Positions 49,401 to 62,059 of a stretch of DNA of 64,000 bases are shown one piece after another. A program made the position numbers and the translations under genes. Origin of the DNA: Elysia crispata (Eukaryota > Mollusca > Gastropoda > Plakobranchidae); the NCBI GenBank assembly GCA_033675545.1, contig JAWDGP010006885.1, positions 43,501 through 107,500 of the forward strand. The letters are read 5' to 3'. How positions within the stretch are numbered: the stretch's first letter is position 1; every line of letters starts with the position of its first letter. Under the pieces are notes generated by a model. It saw nothing but the letters and a program-made list of their open reading frames with translations, searched no databases and was not told where the DNA came from.

Positions 49401-52400
49401 TATATTATCCTTTCTATACTTCTCTATGATCACATAATTCACTTCTGTAAAAAGGCATCAACTTTTTCCTAAATTAAGAAAACTGACAGCATTCACCATT
49501 ATGTGTTATATAAGCAGTTTCAAAAAGATTATTTCATTTCTATGATTCAAATATTTTGAAATGAGGCACATCTCGGCAATATCGGTTTTATGCAATAATG
49601 TATGAAATATGGCTGATTTCATTATAAAATCAAATGTAAAATTATTAAAGTAAAAGAATAAAAAAAAATGCAGTGAATGGTTTAAAATGGATATTGAAAT
49701 TGAAAAAAAAATACTATAAAAATTTCTTAATGCATTTATTTATAAATTGAAAATATAAGCTAGTTCCATGTCCTCATCACAAAAACAATGTATTCTAATT
49801 ATTAACCAGACCTTTACTCAAATGGGAAGTTTAAGTATATTACAAAAATAACAGGCACAAAGATACAATAAGATCTAAGAAAATTTAATAAGCACTGACC
49901 ACTGCATCCTTTTTCAGTATATACTCAGTATAGACCCCTGAAAAACCAGAAACAGAGCAGTATATGGCAGCCATGACCATACCAAGAGCACTTATGTGTA
50001 TATCTTGCAAGGATTTTGATTTTGCCTTCAAACCTGTATAGCTGAAAAAAAAAAGAAAAAATCAAACTTACCTAGAGTCAAATAAAATAATATTAATCAT
50101 AATGTGGCATGCTTTATTGCTGTCTGCCTACCTCTAATCTTGTGTCTACGCTTGTTTCATGCACCTGCCTACAATATATTTTACCAGAGATAATGATATT
50201 CAAAATATATTCATTTTTACACACTATTTTTTATCACATTTTTAAATAGACAGAAAAACTTTTCGCCTCATAGGTTTTGTCTCTGTACTGCTTGGACAAT
50301 GTAAAAATATTGACACTAACAAACCTTTCTAAGAGTACCTTAAGGCAAACTGAATATGAATGCTTTGGAATAATTATAAAGCCAGTATATTTTAAATCAT
50401 CAAAATTAATAGATAATAAGAAAATTGAAAAGAAAATGAAAAACAAATCGAGAAATGGGGTGAAAAAAGGAATTTTGAATTATCCTAAATTTATTACACC
50501 AGAGGTTTCTGTACTGTATGATGCATAAAGAGAACAGCTTTGTTCATTGAAATTTTTATCTGAACATTATGTTTGGCTTCATTTTTAGGTTATGCGATTG
50601 TTAAGAAGCCAAATGAGAGAGGCATGGGTATCAATTTGACATAACACTTGTCAAGCCATGGCCTTTAGTATGAAAAAAAGAATCATCCTGAAGAAAAAAT
50701 TTGTAGAATGATTGTGTAATGTTTTTACCTGTTTAGTCCACCCGCAAACATTAAGATACCAAGAGAGACCCATTGCAATGTCATCAGTCTCCTAAAAACA
50801 AACATAAAGAAAGAGATGAAATGATAAACAGATGTACCAAAGACTACACTAACCTGAAATATTTGAAGAGTTTTATGATACCATTAATAATCTGACACAC
50901 TATATTATCATATAACTATGCTGTCCATCACTTTTCATTAGTTGCATTTGCCCCGAAAATGCAAGAAAAACAGCAATGTTTTCAAATAATTTTGAAAGAC
51001 AGTTTGGATAGCTTTGTTTAACTGCAAATGACTGCAGCCCAAGCCTTAAAAGGCAATGACTTAAAAAGCAGTTACCAAATTTTCCAAGAAATGAAAGAAA
51101 AAGAAAATTCATTCCAACCTAAGAGCCCGATATCTAACAAATGCAAATTTGATGCAGCGATAAAGTATCTCGTTTTGTGAAATCTCTCATATGAACTCAA
51201 AATCTGTAATGACATCTGTATTTTTTACTTGATACACTTCTAAATTTAGGAGAAAAAAAAATGTATTTTTGTTAGCACAAGAATATTACCCACCACATTT
51301 AGTTTCAGACTTTGTTCTTGACTACTAATTATAAATGCATAGATATACTTGTTTATAAATATGGAATTGTCTCCAAGATAAGGAAAATAAGCATTGCTGA
51401 AGCATTCTGTGATTTAAAAGGGGTTAGTATACCTGAATGCAAAATTTACCTGAAAGCAGAGACAACTGAGACAAGATCCCACTCCGTCCTCATTTTCCAA
51501 TAGGATTAAAAAAAAAAGCAACCAAAAAACATCTCCTTCTTTTTTGACCCAATCTGTGAAAGCCCAGCGTAAGTCACATTTTTCCAATTTAATTTTCACT
51601 AAGAACTGTGCGCAAAGCCTGGGTGAATTAAGCTACCAAACGTTTTCTCTACAAAAACTACAAAATTTTTTATTTCACTGCATTTTTTCAGATTCGGCCA
51701 TACTTATTAAATATAAAGCTCTATAAAAAAAAATAATAAAATCCTTAAAGAGAAAGGAAAAGAGATGACTGAGAACCATATGGAGGCAGACAGTTAAAAG
51801 ATGAAACGAATTACTGGATGTAACATATCGAAGCAGGCAAGAGTCACAGCTGCAAACAGAGCAAAATGGAGAATGGCACACAGTGGATGTGTAACCGGTA
51901 ACATTTGCAAGGTCCCCTTATCTATTCCTTTAAACCTCTATGATGACATGCGTGTGATTTGCAATGATTAGTCACATTATGTTAGAAATAAAATTCACAA
52001 AATGTTCTCACTGTTTATGTTCCCTTACCCTCACTAGCAAGAAATAAGAATGATTTTGTTGTGATTTACAATAGTTGACTGTTCATGAGCTTAGTGTAGG
52101 GTTTCACAAAACAGAGTTATTGTTGACACTTGACTTCAGACTAAAAATAATAGAGTGAAGGTAAACCTATAATCAAAACAGATTGTATGCATCAGTAGCT
52201 AGAGTTTACATTCATTTTCTTTCAACCTTCCTTGCATACTTTGACATTAAAGTTACTAATTCAATTTTGTCCATCCCCTTTGTTCGACAAACAGTTTGGA
52301 TGTCACGAGTCACATGATGATAATAATAATAATAATAATGTCTTAATAGCCGCAAGCATCCTGCCACATTGAATTTTGCAATTTAGAAATAAATAAAAAA

Positions 52401-55400
52401 ATAGAAGGGTATATACTTTATGTAAAAGTTTCTTTCATCAAAGCTGTGGCATTTTTCACTGAAGAAGAGCATTTGAAGCCAAACAAAACTTCAAATTAAA
52501 GTAAGATAATAAAAAATGAAAAACAAATTATCTATCTAAAGCAACTGCATTCCTAATCCTGCATAATTTTTTTTCATGCTATCTTTATCCAGTGTGTACA
52601 GCTTAAAATCCTCTAATCTAGCCTCATTCAATTTCTTTAAACTGCTCATAAAAAGTTCACTTCAAGTAGAAGGAGTATGCTGTGAGCTAATAATCAGATT
52701 GCAAACAAGTTTCCACCATTCATAGATTCCTGAACCTTCTTGATTGCTATAATCTTACCTTTTAATAATGAGTCTGTAAAAAAGGGCTGTAGATGCTATC
52801 TTTAAGTTGCTGAGTACCTGTGTGTATGAGGATGACTAGAAATGATCATCTTCATAATCTTTCAAAAAAATTTAAAAAAAAAAGTTACAAAAGCAATTCT
52901 GCTTCTATTAAGAAATAGTAGGGGGCTATATTATTGTAATAATGCTTTCTAATATTGGCAACTTCAATTTTGTTTTACAAGCAGATTAATAAGAGTTCTT
53001 AAGCTGAAGGATAGAATCGATTCTATTAAGGAAGATGATATCCACTTGACATGATATGTATATTCTGAATTGTATGAGGCATGGCAATAGAATGAGGTTC
53101 AAGGAAGCAGACATGGCATAAATCTTATGGTGTTATTGAAGACCTTTAACTTAGAGCTACTTATGGCTATATTGGCATTGAATCTTTTCTGCCTGATGTG
53201 GGGATGAAAGATAAAAGAGTGGAAATGAGTATCTTACAGCAATTAGTTATGCCATTGAAATAATAATGATCAGATACAGTTTGGTCTGCATAGAGTCTAT
53301 TCAGAGAATGATTGATATAAAATCCACGTACATTGATTTTCTTTGACTTTGAGCCAAATCCAGATATTGAATTTTTTCCAGCTGAAAGAATATTTTAAGT
53401 ACCCCCAAATTACTTTGTTGGTAAAAATTAAGAAAAAAAGTTGTTATGACCAATGAGAAAATAATAATTTGTGTCCCTCAAACCATTATAGTATATTGTG
53501 TTCTCACCTGATATGTTGCTGGATCCATTTGATCTTGCATGTAAACTGACAAATTGTTGTTAACACAGTAACACAGAGCAGGAATACAAAATGGCAGTAC
53601 ACTTTTGGTTTTAGAAAAAAGTGAAACTTGATTCAAAATTTCAGGCCAAGCCAGGAGCAAAGCCAAGCCAAGCTGCCAGAAAGGAGAACAAAAATGATTC
53701 TTTACAGACCCAAAAGAATGAATGATTTTAATAAAATGAGGCCAGAGGAAAGTTGGAAGTTTAGCCAAAAGATCTTATTAATACTTAACTTGAAGCAATT
53801 TTAATGCAAATATGCAGTTGCACAGTCATATCTCTTAAAAAATAGTCTGCATGGGAAGCTTGTTTAACATAAACATGTGTGCAGGATACATGTGTCTTTT
53901 TATAAAACGAAGCGAAAAAAATTATAAATTACTATCCCTCTTAAAGAAGCAAATTAAAATACATTAGTTCCCTTCATAGAACAAATTAATAGAGATGACA
54001 ATTGGTAGTGCATTTTTCAATCATCTGCTTATTATTTATACAAAATATTAAAAAAAAAAAATAAAAACCAAAAATAAAGAACAGGCACAAAAAAAATGTA
54101 GTGAAATCTTTAACAGCGACTAGCTTAAATCTGGATTTTCAGAGTGCTTGGCAGAGAACAGAGCTAATGGAATCATAATACAGTATATCTCGAATACAAC
54201 CAACTCGGATTCAAAGAACACCTTGCATTCAACGAACAGAGTGAAATACCCGTTTTTTTCCCCCTTCTTTGACTATCTTAAAATACCTTGCATCAAACGA
54301 ACTAATCTCAGACCCGTCCTCGGGTTCAACGAACTACAAGTACTGGCAAATCCACTGTAGAATGCTTTTCAAACTATGTAGTTGAAATTCTATCAAAAAG
54401 TCCCCTGTCGGCTCTTGAGAAATGCTTGAGGTGCAAAGGTGTTTGGCACCCAAGGTGTAGACTACATTATGCCATAGTAATACTAGGGGTAGGGGAGAGC
54501 AAAGTTTTGACATAAAGAGAGGGGGAAGGGGGCAGGGAGCGGCAGCAAATGCGTAGGGAAATCATGATATAGGATAAAAAAGCCAAAACGACTGCAACTT
54601 GGGCAATGGTGGGAAGGGTAAAGTGTGGCTTTATAGACATATGGTTAGTTGATAAAAACAAGGGAGATAATTAGGTGGTAATTTCACTTTGGTTGGTTCC
54701 TCCCTAGTTCATTGCCTTGTCATGGCTTCAACGAACCTTGTATTCAACCAACTTTTAAAAATGACCAAATTAGTTCGTTGAGTCCAAGGTGTACTGTATG
54801 TGCTATTGACTTCTACGTAATGTTTGAGAGAGTCTTGTTCAACATAAATGTAAAAAATATCAATTTTCATGAGGCAATTCAATTGACTCATTCATTTTAC
54901 TTATTCTGATCATTTGCAGATTACTTGGTAATCAAAGGGCATAGCTTATGATTTTTATCTTCATTAATTTCAAAGGGCTTGGTGCCTTCATTTCTGAGAA
55001 AATTTTTTTTATAAAAGTAAACTCAAAAATGGTTTTTGATTCTTATTCCTTATCCAAAATGTTTTTCTTTCATGCACTAATAAAAAAAACAATGCAGCTC
55101 TCAACTGAATAAGCAAAATTATTTGAGTTTAATTACTTTATTCACTTCAATGTGCACATCTTTTTTATACAACCAAGCTGGGAGCTATGTCATGGTTGAT
55201 CACGCTAAGCCTTTTCTGCCTATTTGATGATCAACACATAGGATTAAAAAAATCAAAGGAAGTTCACACAGAATGACCAGCAGCCTATATTCCTATCCAA
55301 AAGAATAATCAAGTATTTTGCTTTGAATTTATTGATATTCATACCTTGAGGAGCTCCACACTGAACCAAATTGAAGAAGAATGATACTCCAAGTTTCCAT

Positions 55401-58400
55401 CAGAGCGACTCAAGTTAATAAATATTCCATATGAACTGTAAACCAATACCCTGCGATATAACAACAAAAATTAAAAACATAATATTAATATCTTGCTATA
55501 GATTTCTATACATATGTTTTCAAAAATTTCTCATCGCTCATGAAATATTTTATGAGCAGTAAATATGAATTTGTTGCTTAGTTGTTAAAAAGACAAACTC
55601 AAAACTATCTAAAAGATTTTTGTTCCAATAATTTGATCCTGTCATATTCAACATTGAAAAAAAGATGTTTTATTTTTATCAGAACTTCTAATGTGATGTA
55701 CATTTTGAAAACTTATTGTATGTGATAGCAGATTGCTTGACAAATGTGTGTAATAGTATTTACTAATGGCTTAATATGAAAGGGAGCAAAGAAAGAATCA
55801 GCTGGGAAAACAGATAACTTTGATGACTTTGTGATGTAAGGGATTCCTGTTCACTTTAACTGGACTGGACTGTATTCTGACTATAGAATTATTGTCACAT
55901 TATGATTTTCTCCAAAAGTAAAAAAAAAAAAGATATCAGAAGACTTCTAAAAAAAAGTCAAGTAAAATAGAACAAAGCAACACTTCACAACAAAATATTG
56001 AAAAAAGGTAATGAAAACTGCACCTACTCAATTATTAATATGCTTGGCCAAATGAAAACCTTAGAATCACATTTTGAAGATTTTCCGATGGTCCAATGGA
56101 AAGTAGTCATTTTCTGTAAATGTATAGGCTGGAAAAGAAAAGAAAACAAAACAAAAATATTCACATCTGAGGTCTTGAGTTTTTTAAATAAACAGAGACT
56201 AACATTTTGCTCAACCAATAGTTTTAATCTGCCAACTGTTTTTGTTGTCAATCTTCTTAAAGTTGAAGCAATGCATTTCACCACATTTCTCATAACTGTT
56301 AGTTGCATGAAAAGATAAAATATAATTATCATGAGATCCTAATCAAAACAACAACAAAATTATACTGTGATGAATTTCTTTACCAAATTTAAATTTTTTA
56401 TATAATATTATAAAGATCATGAAGTGTGGTCTGCCTGAAGAAAAATAAGTTTTCAAAGAAAGATGGGTGACAATAGAAATTTTCACTTTATAATATCAAG
56501 TTTTCCTGTGATGAAAAATTGAATTTGCAATTTAAGAAGAACAGGTAAGTAATTAATATAACGATAGAAAGAGGCAAGGGGGGAAAGTCTCAATTAATGC
56601 AAGCAACCTCTTGAGTCTTTTTCAATCTAGATTTGTGGTTGACTCAGTAAGAGTCCTACCTGGGCTTGAACCTCAATGCTTAAGTATTTCACTCAAAGAA
56701 AAAGCAGATCAACTAAATATAAGCAAAAAAAAAAAAAACGAGAAAAAGAAAGGATTACACTAACAGAGGTAATGGAGGAAAAACAAGTAAATGTCCCAAA
56801 AGAAAGAATGTCTGCCCACTTGATTTACGAGGAGCTTGACACATTTTAAGGTCTCAAACAATTTTGGAAACATTTACTCTTTCAGCAATCTCAAACAACA
56901 CATCATACTTTTCATCTTTTTTTGGATATACAAGGACAGCACATCAAGCATCACTGACAAAGAAGCAAAACACTAGTTATCATGTCCTGTACATATGCCT
57001 TTTTTCACATCACAGTAAACCACTCTATTTTTTGATTCACACTGACAATTACATAGTGATTTATCTTACACAACTACATTGGTTATTCTAATGGTATTAA
57101 AAAATTTGTTTGCCAATCAATTAACTTTACATCCAACACCACTACCAGCTGCGTTCTACATCATTCCAGAAAGACTCTGGGGCAACAGTTGTTTCAATCC
57201 CTAGTGTCAGCATTCCCTATAGGGATGGGGAAAGGGGGAGGGGGGTGAAGGCAAAGGAAAGATTATGCAGTAAAACAACCACTTTCTGCTTCCCTTTATT
57301 TGCTTCTCAATAAGTGGTAACAGGTTTGCCAGGAATCACTGACTTCACTTACACATCTTGTAACATGGTACTGAGAGATCTACCTACATTGAATTCATGC
57401 TTTGCACCTCACTGGCCCTGGATCAATTAGCATTAATTCAAAGAAGGAGAAAGTGAGACTTTTTCACTGGTTGATATCCTTAGCAAATGTACAGTGTGTC
57501 CAAGTAATTGAAATAAGACAATGACTTTTAAAAATGCCTGCCAATGAAAGTCTGATATAATTGAGAGCATAGCTGCACCAATCTGGAAGCATCATTGCCA
57601 ACTGACTAGCTGAAAGCAAAAGTTAGATTTTTCTCACAGTTCAGCTCGCATGTGGATGATGAACAGTAGCAAGGTTAAGGTGATACTATAGTATGTGTAA
57701 ATTTAAAGTGACAGTAATAAAAAATTGTTACACCCACCTTTTACCATCAGCAGCATCCAAGAAATAAATAATTGACGACTATATGAACATGATTTAAATT
57801 ACATGTGGAGGATAATACAAATGAATATAAATTCATAATCATATGAAAATGAGACGCTAACTAACTTCCCATTGCCCTAATTCTTTTAAAAAAAAAATTG
57901 AAAATAATGAATATTTTGTTGCCTAATTTTTCATTAACAGTGTAACCATTGCTCTTGTAATTATTTAATTTAAAAAACTAGTTGAAGAAGTTTATTTGTT
58001 CCATTATCTTTTCAAGCTTTCCTCTGCAACATGTAGTTGCTGATTGCATTTTTTAATCCTACACTTCCTACATTAGTTCAGGTCCAAGTTTTAAAACATC
58101 TCTCTCTTTGTTTATTTATTTAGATTTAATTACATATTTTGTCACTTCTTTTTGCTTTAAAAGCTCTCTGAGCCCCTATCTTTATATGTTGGGCATTCAG
58201 GATACACCACAAAAAAAGTGTATGAAACTATGTGAAGATTTTATACTTTTCTTCAACCTTCACCTAAACTAAGTTACCCTTCTTTTCATTCAATCATCGC
58301 CATAAAATGATAGGTCTTGCTGATCTTGTGTGAGAAAAACACAAGCTCTCAAAACCCATCATATATCAATAAAATAAAATTTCTTGATGATACCCACTTC

Positions 58401-58444
58401 ATATTATATATCTAAAATACATATTTACAATCACAAACCTTCAT
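46493..58444 (-). CDS. SLC35A4: SLC35A4-type nucleotide-sugar-transporter-family membrane protein
   Basis: Multi-pass protein of the SLC35A family, expected in Golgi or related membranes. Exons: 58439-58444 (ATG AAG), 56028-56128, 55345-55450, 53508-53672, 52759-52817, 50729-50791, 49900-50041, 48948-49026, 48264-48322, 46493-46726. All junctions are GT-AG and in phase, giving 337 aa; human SLC35A4 is about 324. Signatures shared with SLC35A4: VYSSYGIFINLSR near the N-terminus, CVNNNLSVYMQDQMDPATYQ (residues 107-126), VLSNLKI, SGFSGVYTEYILK, IPLALQNCYMYIFGVILN (from 215), and SQAFNGLAMSFIMKYSSNIT followed by TRLLV. About ten hydrophobic segments are visible; the tail is KRRSMSKESFV. Two starts are possible: the ATG at 58444 overlapping the stop of the upstream ORF, or an in-frame ATG at 56110 (AAAATGA) eight codons on, giving 329 aa. 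Introns hold two copies of a pogo-like MITE. Confidence 0.92.
47317..47856. mobile_element. pogo/Tigger-like MITE, copy 1 (degraded)
   Basis: About 540 bp, similar throughout to 54181-54796: shared stretches include GGATTCAAAGAACACCTTGCAT, ACTAATCTCAGACCC and TATAGACATATGGTTAGTTG. The left end (TA then TAGTACTCCTCGAATCCAAC) and right end (GTTGAGTCCAAGGTGTACT) are degraded versions of the terminal repeats of copy 2. It lies in the last SLC35A4 intron and has no coding capacity. Confidence 0.75.
54181..54796. mobile_element. pogo/Tigger-like MITE, copy 2 (616 bp, TA target site)
   Basis: Bounded by TA at 54179-54180 and 54797-54798. The left end is CAGTATATCTCGAATACAAC; the right end read inward is CAGTACACCTTGGACTCAAC, an imperfect terminal inverted repeat with the CAGT start and 'AACGAAC' subterminal motifs seen in pogo/Tigger-type Tc1-mariner relatives. 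The ATTCAACGAAC-type motif recurs inside both ends. No transposase. Lies in the SLC35A4 intron between exons 55345-55450 and 53508-53672. Confidence 0.8.
57738..57778 (-). other. Weak alternative cassette exon candidate (41 bp)
   Basis: CATATAG|TCG...AAAAG|GTGGGT. It would also join the upstream ATG AAG in frame to the SLC35A4 exon at 55450, giving SSIIYFLDAADGK in place of the segment from 56028-56128. Its acceptor lacks a pyrimidine tract, and its product lacks the hydrophobic start expected, so it is probably not used; kept here because the frame works. Confidence 0.15.
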
Positions 58445-60742
58445 CAGTTGTGGACAAAAAACTTTATTCCTAGCCAATTCAAGAAGACAGTGACCACAAA
58501 TATTATGAGAGTAGCTGGCATCAGAAGTAAGTAGTAGAGAATATTATCTGTTTCAAAATTGTTCTGAGGAAGAAATTACATTTTAATTTCAATAAGATTT
58601 ATAAACATTTAATGTGAAATTTATGCAATTATATTTATAGGGCCTTACTCTCATGTTCCACCAAAACGTAATATCATATTTTCCAGTTTCTATGATTTTT
58701 TATTATGAACACATAATAAGACAATAAGGGTATTCCTAATTTTCTTTTCGCTAATTCCTACCAAAAATATAATGAAAGCTACCAATATCAATTTTGTGCC
58801 ACTTATTGCTTGCCCTCTAGCAGGAACATACACACTCATTGTTTGCTACACATGGTGTTGCCAAAACACTAATGTAGTTGCCGAGGCCTGCACGATGACA
58901 ATGACCTGATCCCGTGACCTAGATATCAACTCAGGTAGACTTGGGCGGCCGTCTCTATGCCTGCGTGACACTTTATGCTTTTTTTGATATTTTATTGTAA
59001 CTTCTAACCACAATAATGACAATTATGTTATATTTTAAAGTTTGCATATAAATAAATAAAACAAGCTCTATAGGTAAGCAAGAATTAAAATTCTAGCTCA
59101 AATAATTTTTTTTATTATATGGCCATTATAAACTGCACATTTATTGTAGTATATTAGAAAACAGTATAGTGATTTTTAAAAGGTCGAAATAACTAAACGC
59201 AACATGTAATTCTTATAATATTTCACATACAGAACTTATCAGTTTTGAATAAACTGCTCACCAAATTTATTCGTGTTGATAGAATACTTTTTGCTAGAGA
59301 CAGACTCTTTACATATGTACCTATCTTGAGCTTTATATTTCTTAGCTAAATACAAGCAGTCTAGATCAGATTTATGTTCACTGTTACATCAGTGCTTTTC
59401 AGTACCGCATTAACTTACAAATACAAGATAAATTAAATTGTACAAAGATATCACATGTGATCCTTTTCTATCTCGGCAAGTCAGAATAAATAAAAGTTTA
59501 AATTATGAAAATGTTTAACAGCAATTATACATCACAAATTGTTCTATGCTCGGAGAGAAGGTGCGATTTGTAAATGGTGTTTTATTAAAATGGTTAAATT
59601 TATTAAATTCGCTTGTAAACTTGAGTGCCCGATGTTTTTCTCATTTGCTATCAATTGGTGGCTGTTTCCTGTTCTCTGCTCTACGAGGTGGCCCAGTCCA
59701 AACTTGTCTTTTCTAATATGTGGAATGCAGTGGTGTACTGGTAAATATTGTTTTGAAATGACTTTTGCTATGAAAAATTCTTCTGTAAAGTGTTATGTAT
59801 TTGTCTATTGCTGTTTGAATGTATAGTAAAGAGGTGTAATCTATTACATGTATAGGTGCTGTGACAGATATAGATTTGTGAACTGTTATGAATGTGCTAT
59901 TGAGATTGTTAAATGCTATCTGTATTGTATGTGCTTCGTCTATGAGAAATGATTTGTTTGTAAGGATTTGTGTTTGTTTCATGATCATTTCTGTAAAAGG
60001 TCTGTATAAACCATTTGGTTGGAGATATTTGTGACAGTGGTTTCCCACAAAAGATATACTGCCATATGTAGTGTTTACTTTTTAATTAATTAAAAATTAA
60101 ATCTAATAGGAGTGGATCACAGATAAAATTATATATATAAAAACATGGGCTATGGAAATGCAATAAGCACACTCCCAAATATGATGACAGAAATATCAAA
60201 GTAACATTGGGTTTCAAATAAGATTGTAAAGAAACTGTTGTAAGTTGAACGATGTCTGTACTATGAGTAGTTTTGAAGATATTGTGAGGTAAAGAGGAGG
60301 AATGTTCTGTTTCATTACATAAAATTCAGCAGACCTGTGCACTGCTTGTGCAGACAGAGATTAAATCAGGTCATGGGCGGACCTGATCCTGAGTGACAGT
60401 GACTGATAACATTACTTGAGCTCAGCCGGCTGTAACAAGGCTTGAGTTGCCTGTATTCAAAAAAGCTTTCAGGTTTTCCCCCCATTGTTCAGAACTAAAA
60501 TGCAGCTTTTAGGGCAAAATTCTACGCTGTGCACAAGGGGCTTAATGGAAAATTTGATCGAGACTAGCAAAGTTTACGATTGTTACTGTACTAAAAGTAA
60601 AATGAAAAAATTTTGTCTCCGTACATCCGTTCACCCCCAACTTCCAAATCCTTTCTTCTCTCCTTGTGTCTCAAGAAGTAATTTATATATTTATACTATC
60701 AAGTGCATCATATATTCAAGTGGATAATAAGTCATTTACCAT
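58444..60742 (-). CDS. PIGY: PIG-Y-like membrane microprotein, 40 codons, upstream ORF of the SLC35A4 transcript
   Basis: Candidate subunit of the ER GPI-N-acetylglucosaminyltransferase (first step of GPI-anchor synthesis). The ATG (60742-60740) is the last codon of the 81-bp exon 60740-60820 (AAAATG|GTAAAT). The exon 58439-58563 (acceptor TTCTTCCTCAG) supplies the rest: MNNFETDNILYYLLLMPATL, one hydrophobic helix, and the end NWLGIKFFVHN, then TGA at 58446-58444. Human PIG-Y ends with W-x-GIK-x-F-x-HN in the same place after a 'YSLLLP' helix start, and 'LLL(x)PAT' is also found in yeast Eri1. Human PIG-Y (71 aa) has an additional N-terminal helix that is missing here; it may be in an unrecognised exon or truly absent. 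The TGA shares its A with an ATG in frame with SLC35A4. A separate short gene ending at AATAAATAAA (58120-58111) is the alternative. Confidence 0.6.
59530..60050. other. Unclassified block in the intron upstream of the PIG-Y-like exon
   Basis: Both strands have open frames near 95-111 codons, with slightly higher GC in 59560-59720. The minus frame is rich in Thr, Ile and His and matches no family I recognise. It could be an old element fragment. Confidence 0.25.
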
Positions 60743-61989
60743 TTTCAATCTTCCAGTTCACTCTTGTGATCACAGTTCTTGGGGAATAAGATCCTAGGCC
60801 ATCTCTTACAACATCAGCCCCTGTTGTCCAAAGAAAAAATACAGATTTTTCATCACATATAATCACTACTTTAGTTTGTTTCTACCAAGTATTGACTGTT
60901 TAGAACAAAAATATCTATAAAGCAAATGTTATCATTTATTACAAATTTTCAGCATAATTTCTGATTCAAGATAAAACTAAAGTACTATGGTTGTATAAAG
61001 CTAATATATGGAGGCAAATGAGTAACTAGATCTAGATCAATGCACCTACTAAGTCAGTCTGCAATCCTTAACATTGGCTTGACAGAAAACTTTTCGCTCT
61101 TTGTGACTGTTTGCACCAACCTGGACAACTACTTGAACTAGCGATTAGTTGTTTGAATGAAGTGCAACAATTGCTCACAACCACTATCAGAAACACTTAC
61201 ATTTGACAGCTAGCATGTCACTGAGCTATGGTGATACTGATAGCTTAAATTGGAATCTGTTACTAATGTTACTGTTAGTACGGAAGATATATTTGTAACT
61301 TGCAAGAAGAATGTGTCATCCATTAAAGTATAATGCAAAATGCAAATCTTCTGACTTGATATTTCAAGCCATAAAGCTGTATGCCAGATTAAGCATTGCT
61401 GATAGAGATACATATTCATTATCAACGAAATCTAGAATTAGAAATATTTTTTAAAGCTTTTTCAAAGGATTTTTATCAGGTGAAAATTTAGCTAAAATTG
61501 TATGTATTTCAGATTCATGCAGAATTAAATTCTACATTCTCATCATTCTGGGATAAAACTGCAAAGTAATTTTATTTCTATGGATAATATAGACTTTTAA
61601 AACAGAACATTGAATTAAAGGCATGAAGTATGAGGAAAAAAACCCTTCATTTTAGAGTCAACTCTTAAACCCCTGACAGCGACTTATGAGGAAAAAAAAA
61701 CTATGACATTGAGAGAGGCCTTGTAAATCTAAGGGAGCCCTGCTCCTCGGATTGTATCAGTGCTTGCATGGACAGTCAGGGAAAAAAATTAATCGCACAC
61801 AATTACATTTAGATCTAGATCTCTAGAGACCCTCTTTCTCTGTTGAAAATCTAGGGTAGTCAATTAATCTAGATCACTGTTACTCTATATAGTTGATGTC
61901 TTTGAAACAAGTTGACCTGGATTCTAGATAGACTCTAGATCTAAATTGGTATTAATTTTATTATTATTGCAAATATCAGCCCAACTCAC

Positions 61990-62059
61990 GCTAAGATTTA
62001 AAATTGTATTTTTCTTGATGAATTTGATAAGCTGAACACGAATGTGAAGGTTTTGATCG
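61990..62059 (-). other. Candidate 5' exon of the PIG-Y-like/SLC35A4 transcript (70 bp)
   Basis: Acceptor TTTATTTTCAG and donor AGC|GTGAGT are both strong. The frame DQNLHIRVQLIKFIKK... is fully open and continues from a possible first exon at 63645-63658. Joined to exon 60740-60820 it stops after four codons (GLML then TAA); joined directly to 58563 it stays open into the PIG-Y-like helix. Confidence 0.4.

Noticed and set aside
57738-57778. 41-bp exon joining the upstream ATG to SLC35A4
   Set aside because: In frame, but the acceptor has no pyrimidine tract. Exon 56028-56128 has a far better acceptor, an internal ATG in good context and the expected hydrophobic lead-in (WPSILIIEVLVYSSYG).
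58690-58850. Minus-strand hydrophobic frame (TKLILVAFIIFL) as the missing first helix of PIG-Y
   Set aside because: Has a GT after TTG, but no credible acceptor or start; AT-rich intron sequence easily gives such runs.
59713-60048. 111-codon minus ORF in the PIG-Y/SLC35A4 intron
   Set aside because: No recognisable domain, no splice context, Thr/Ile/His-rich composition; kept only as an unclassified block.
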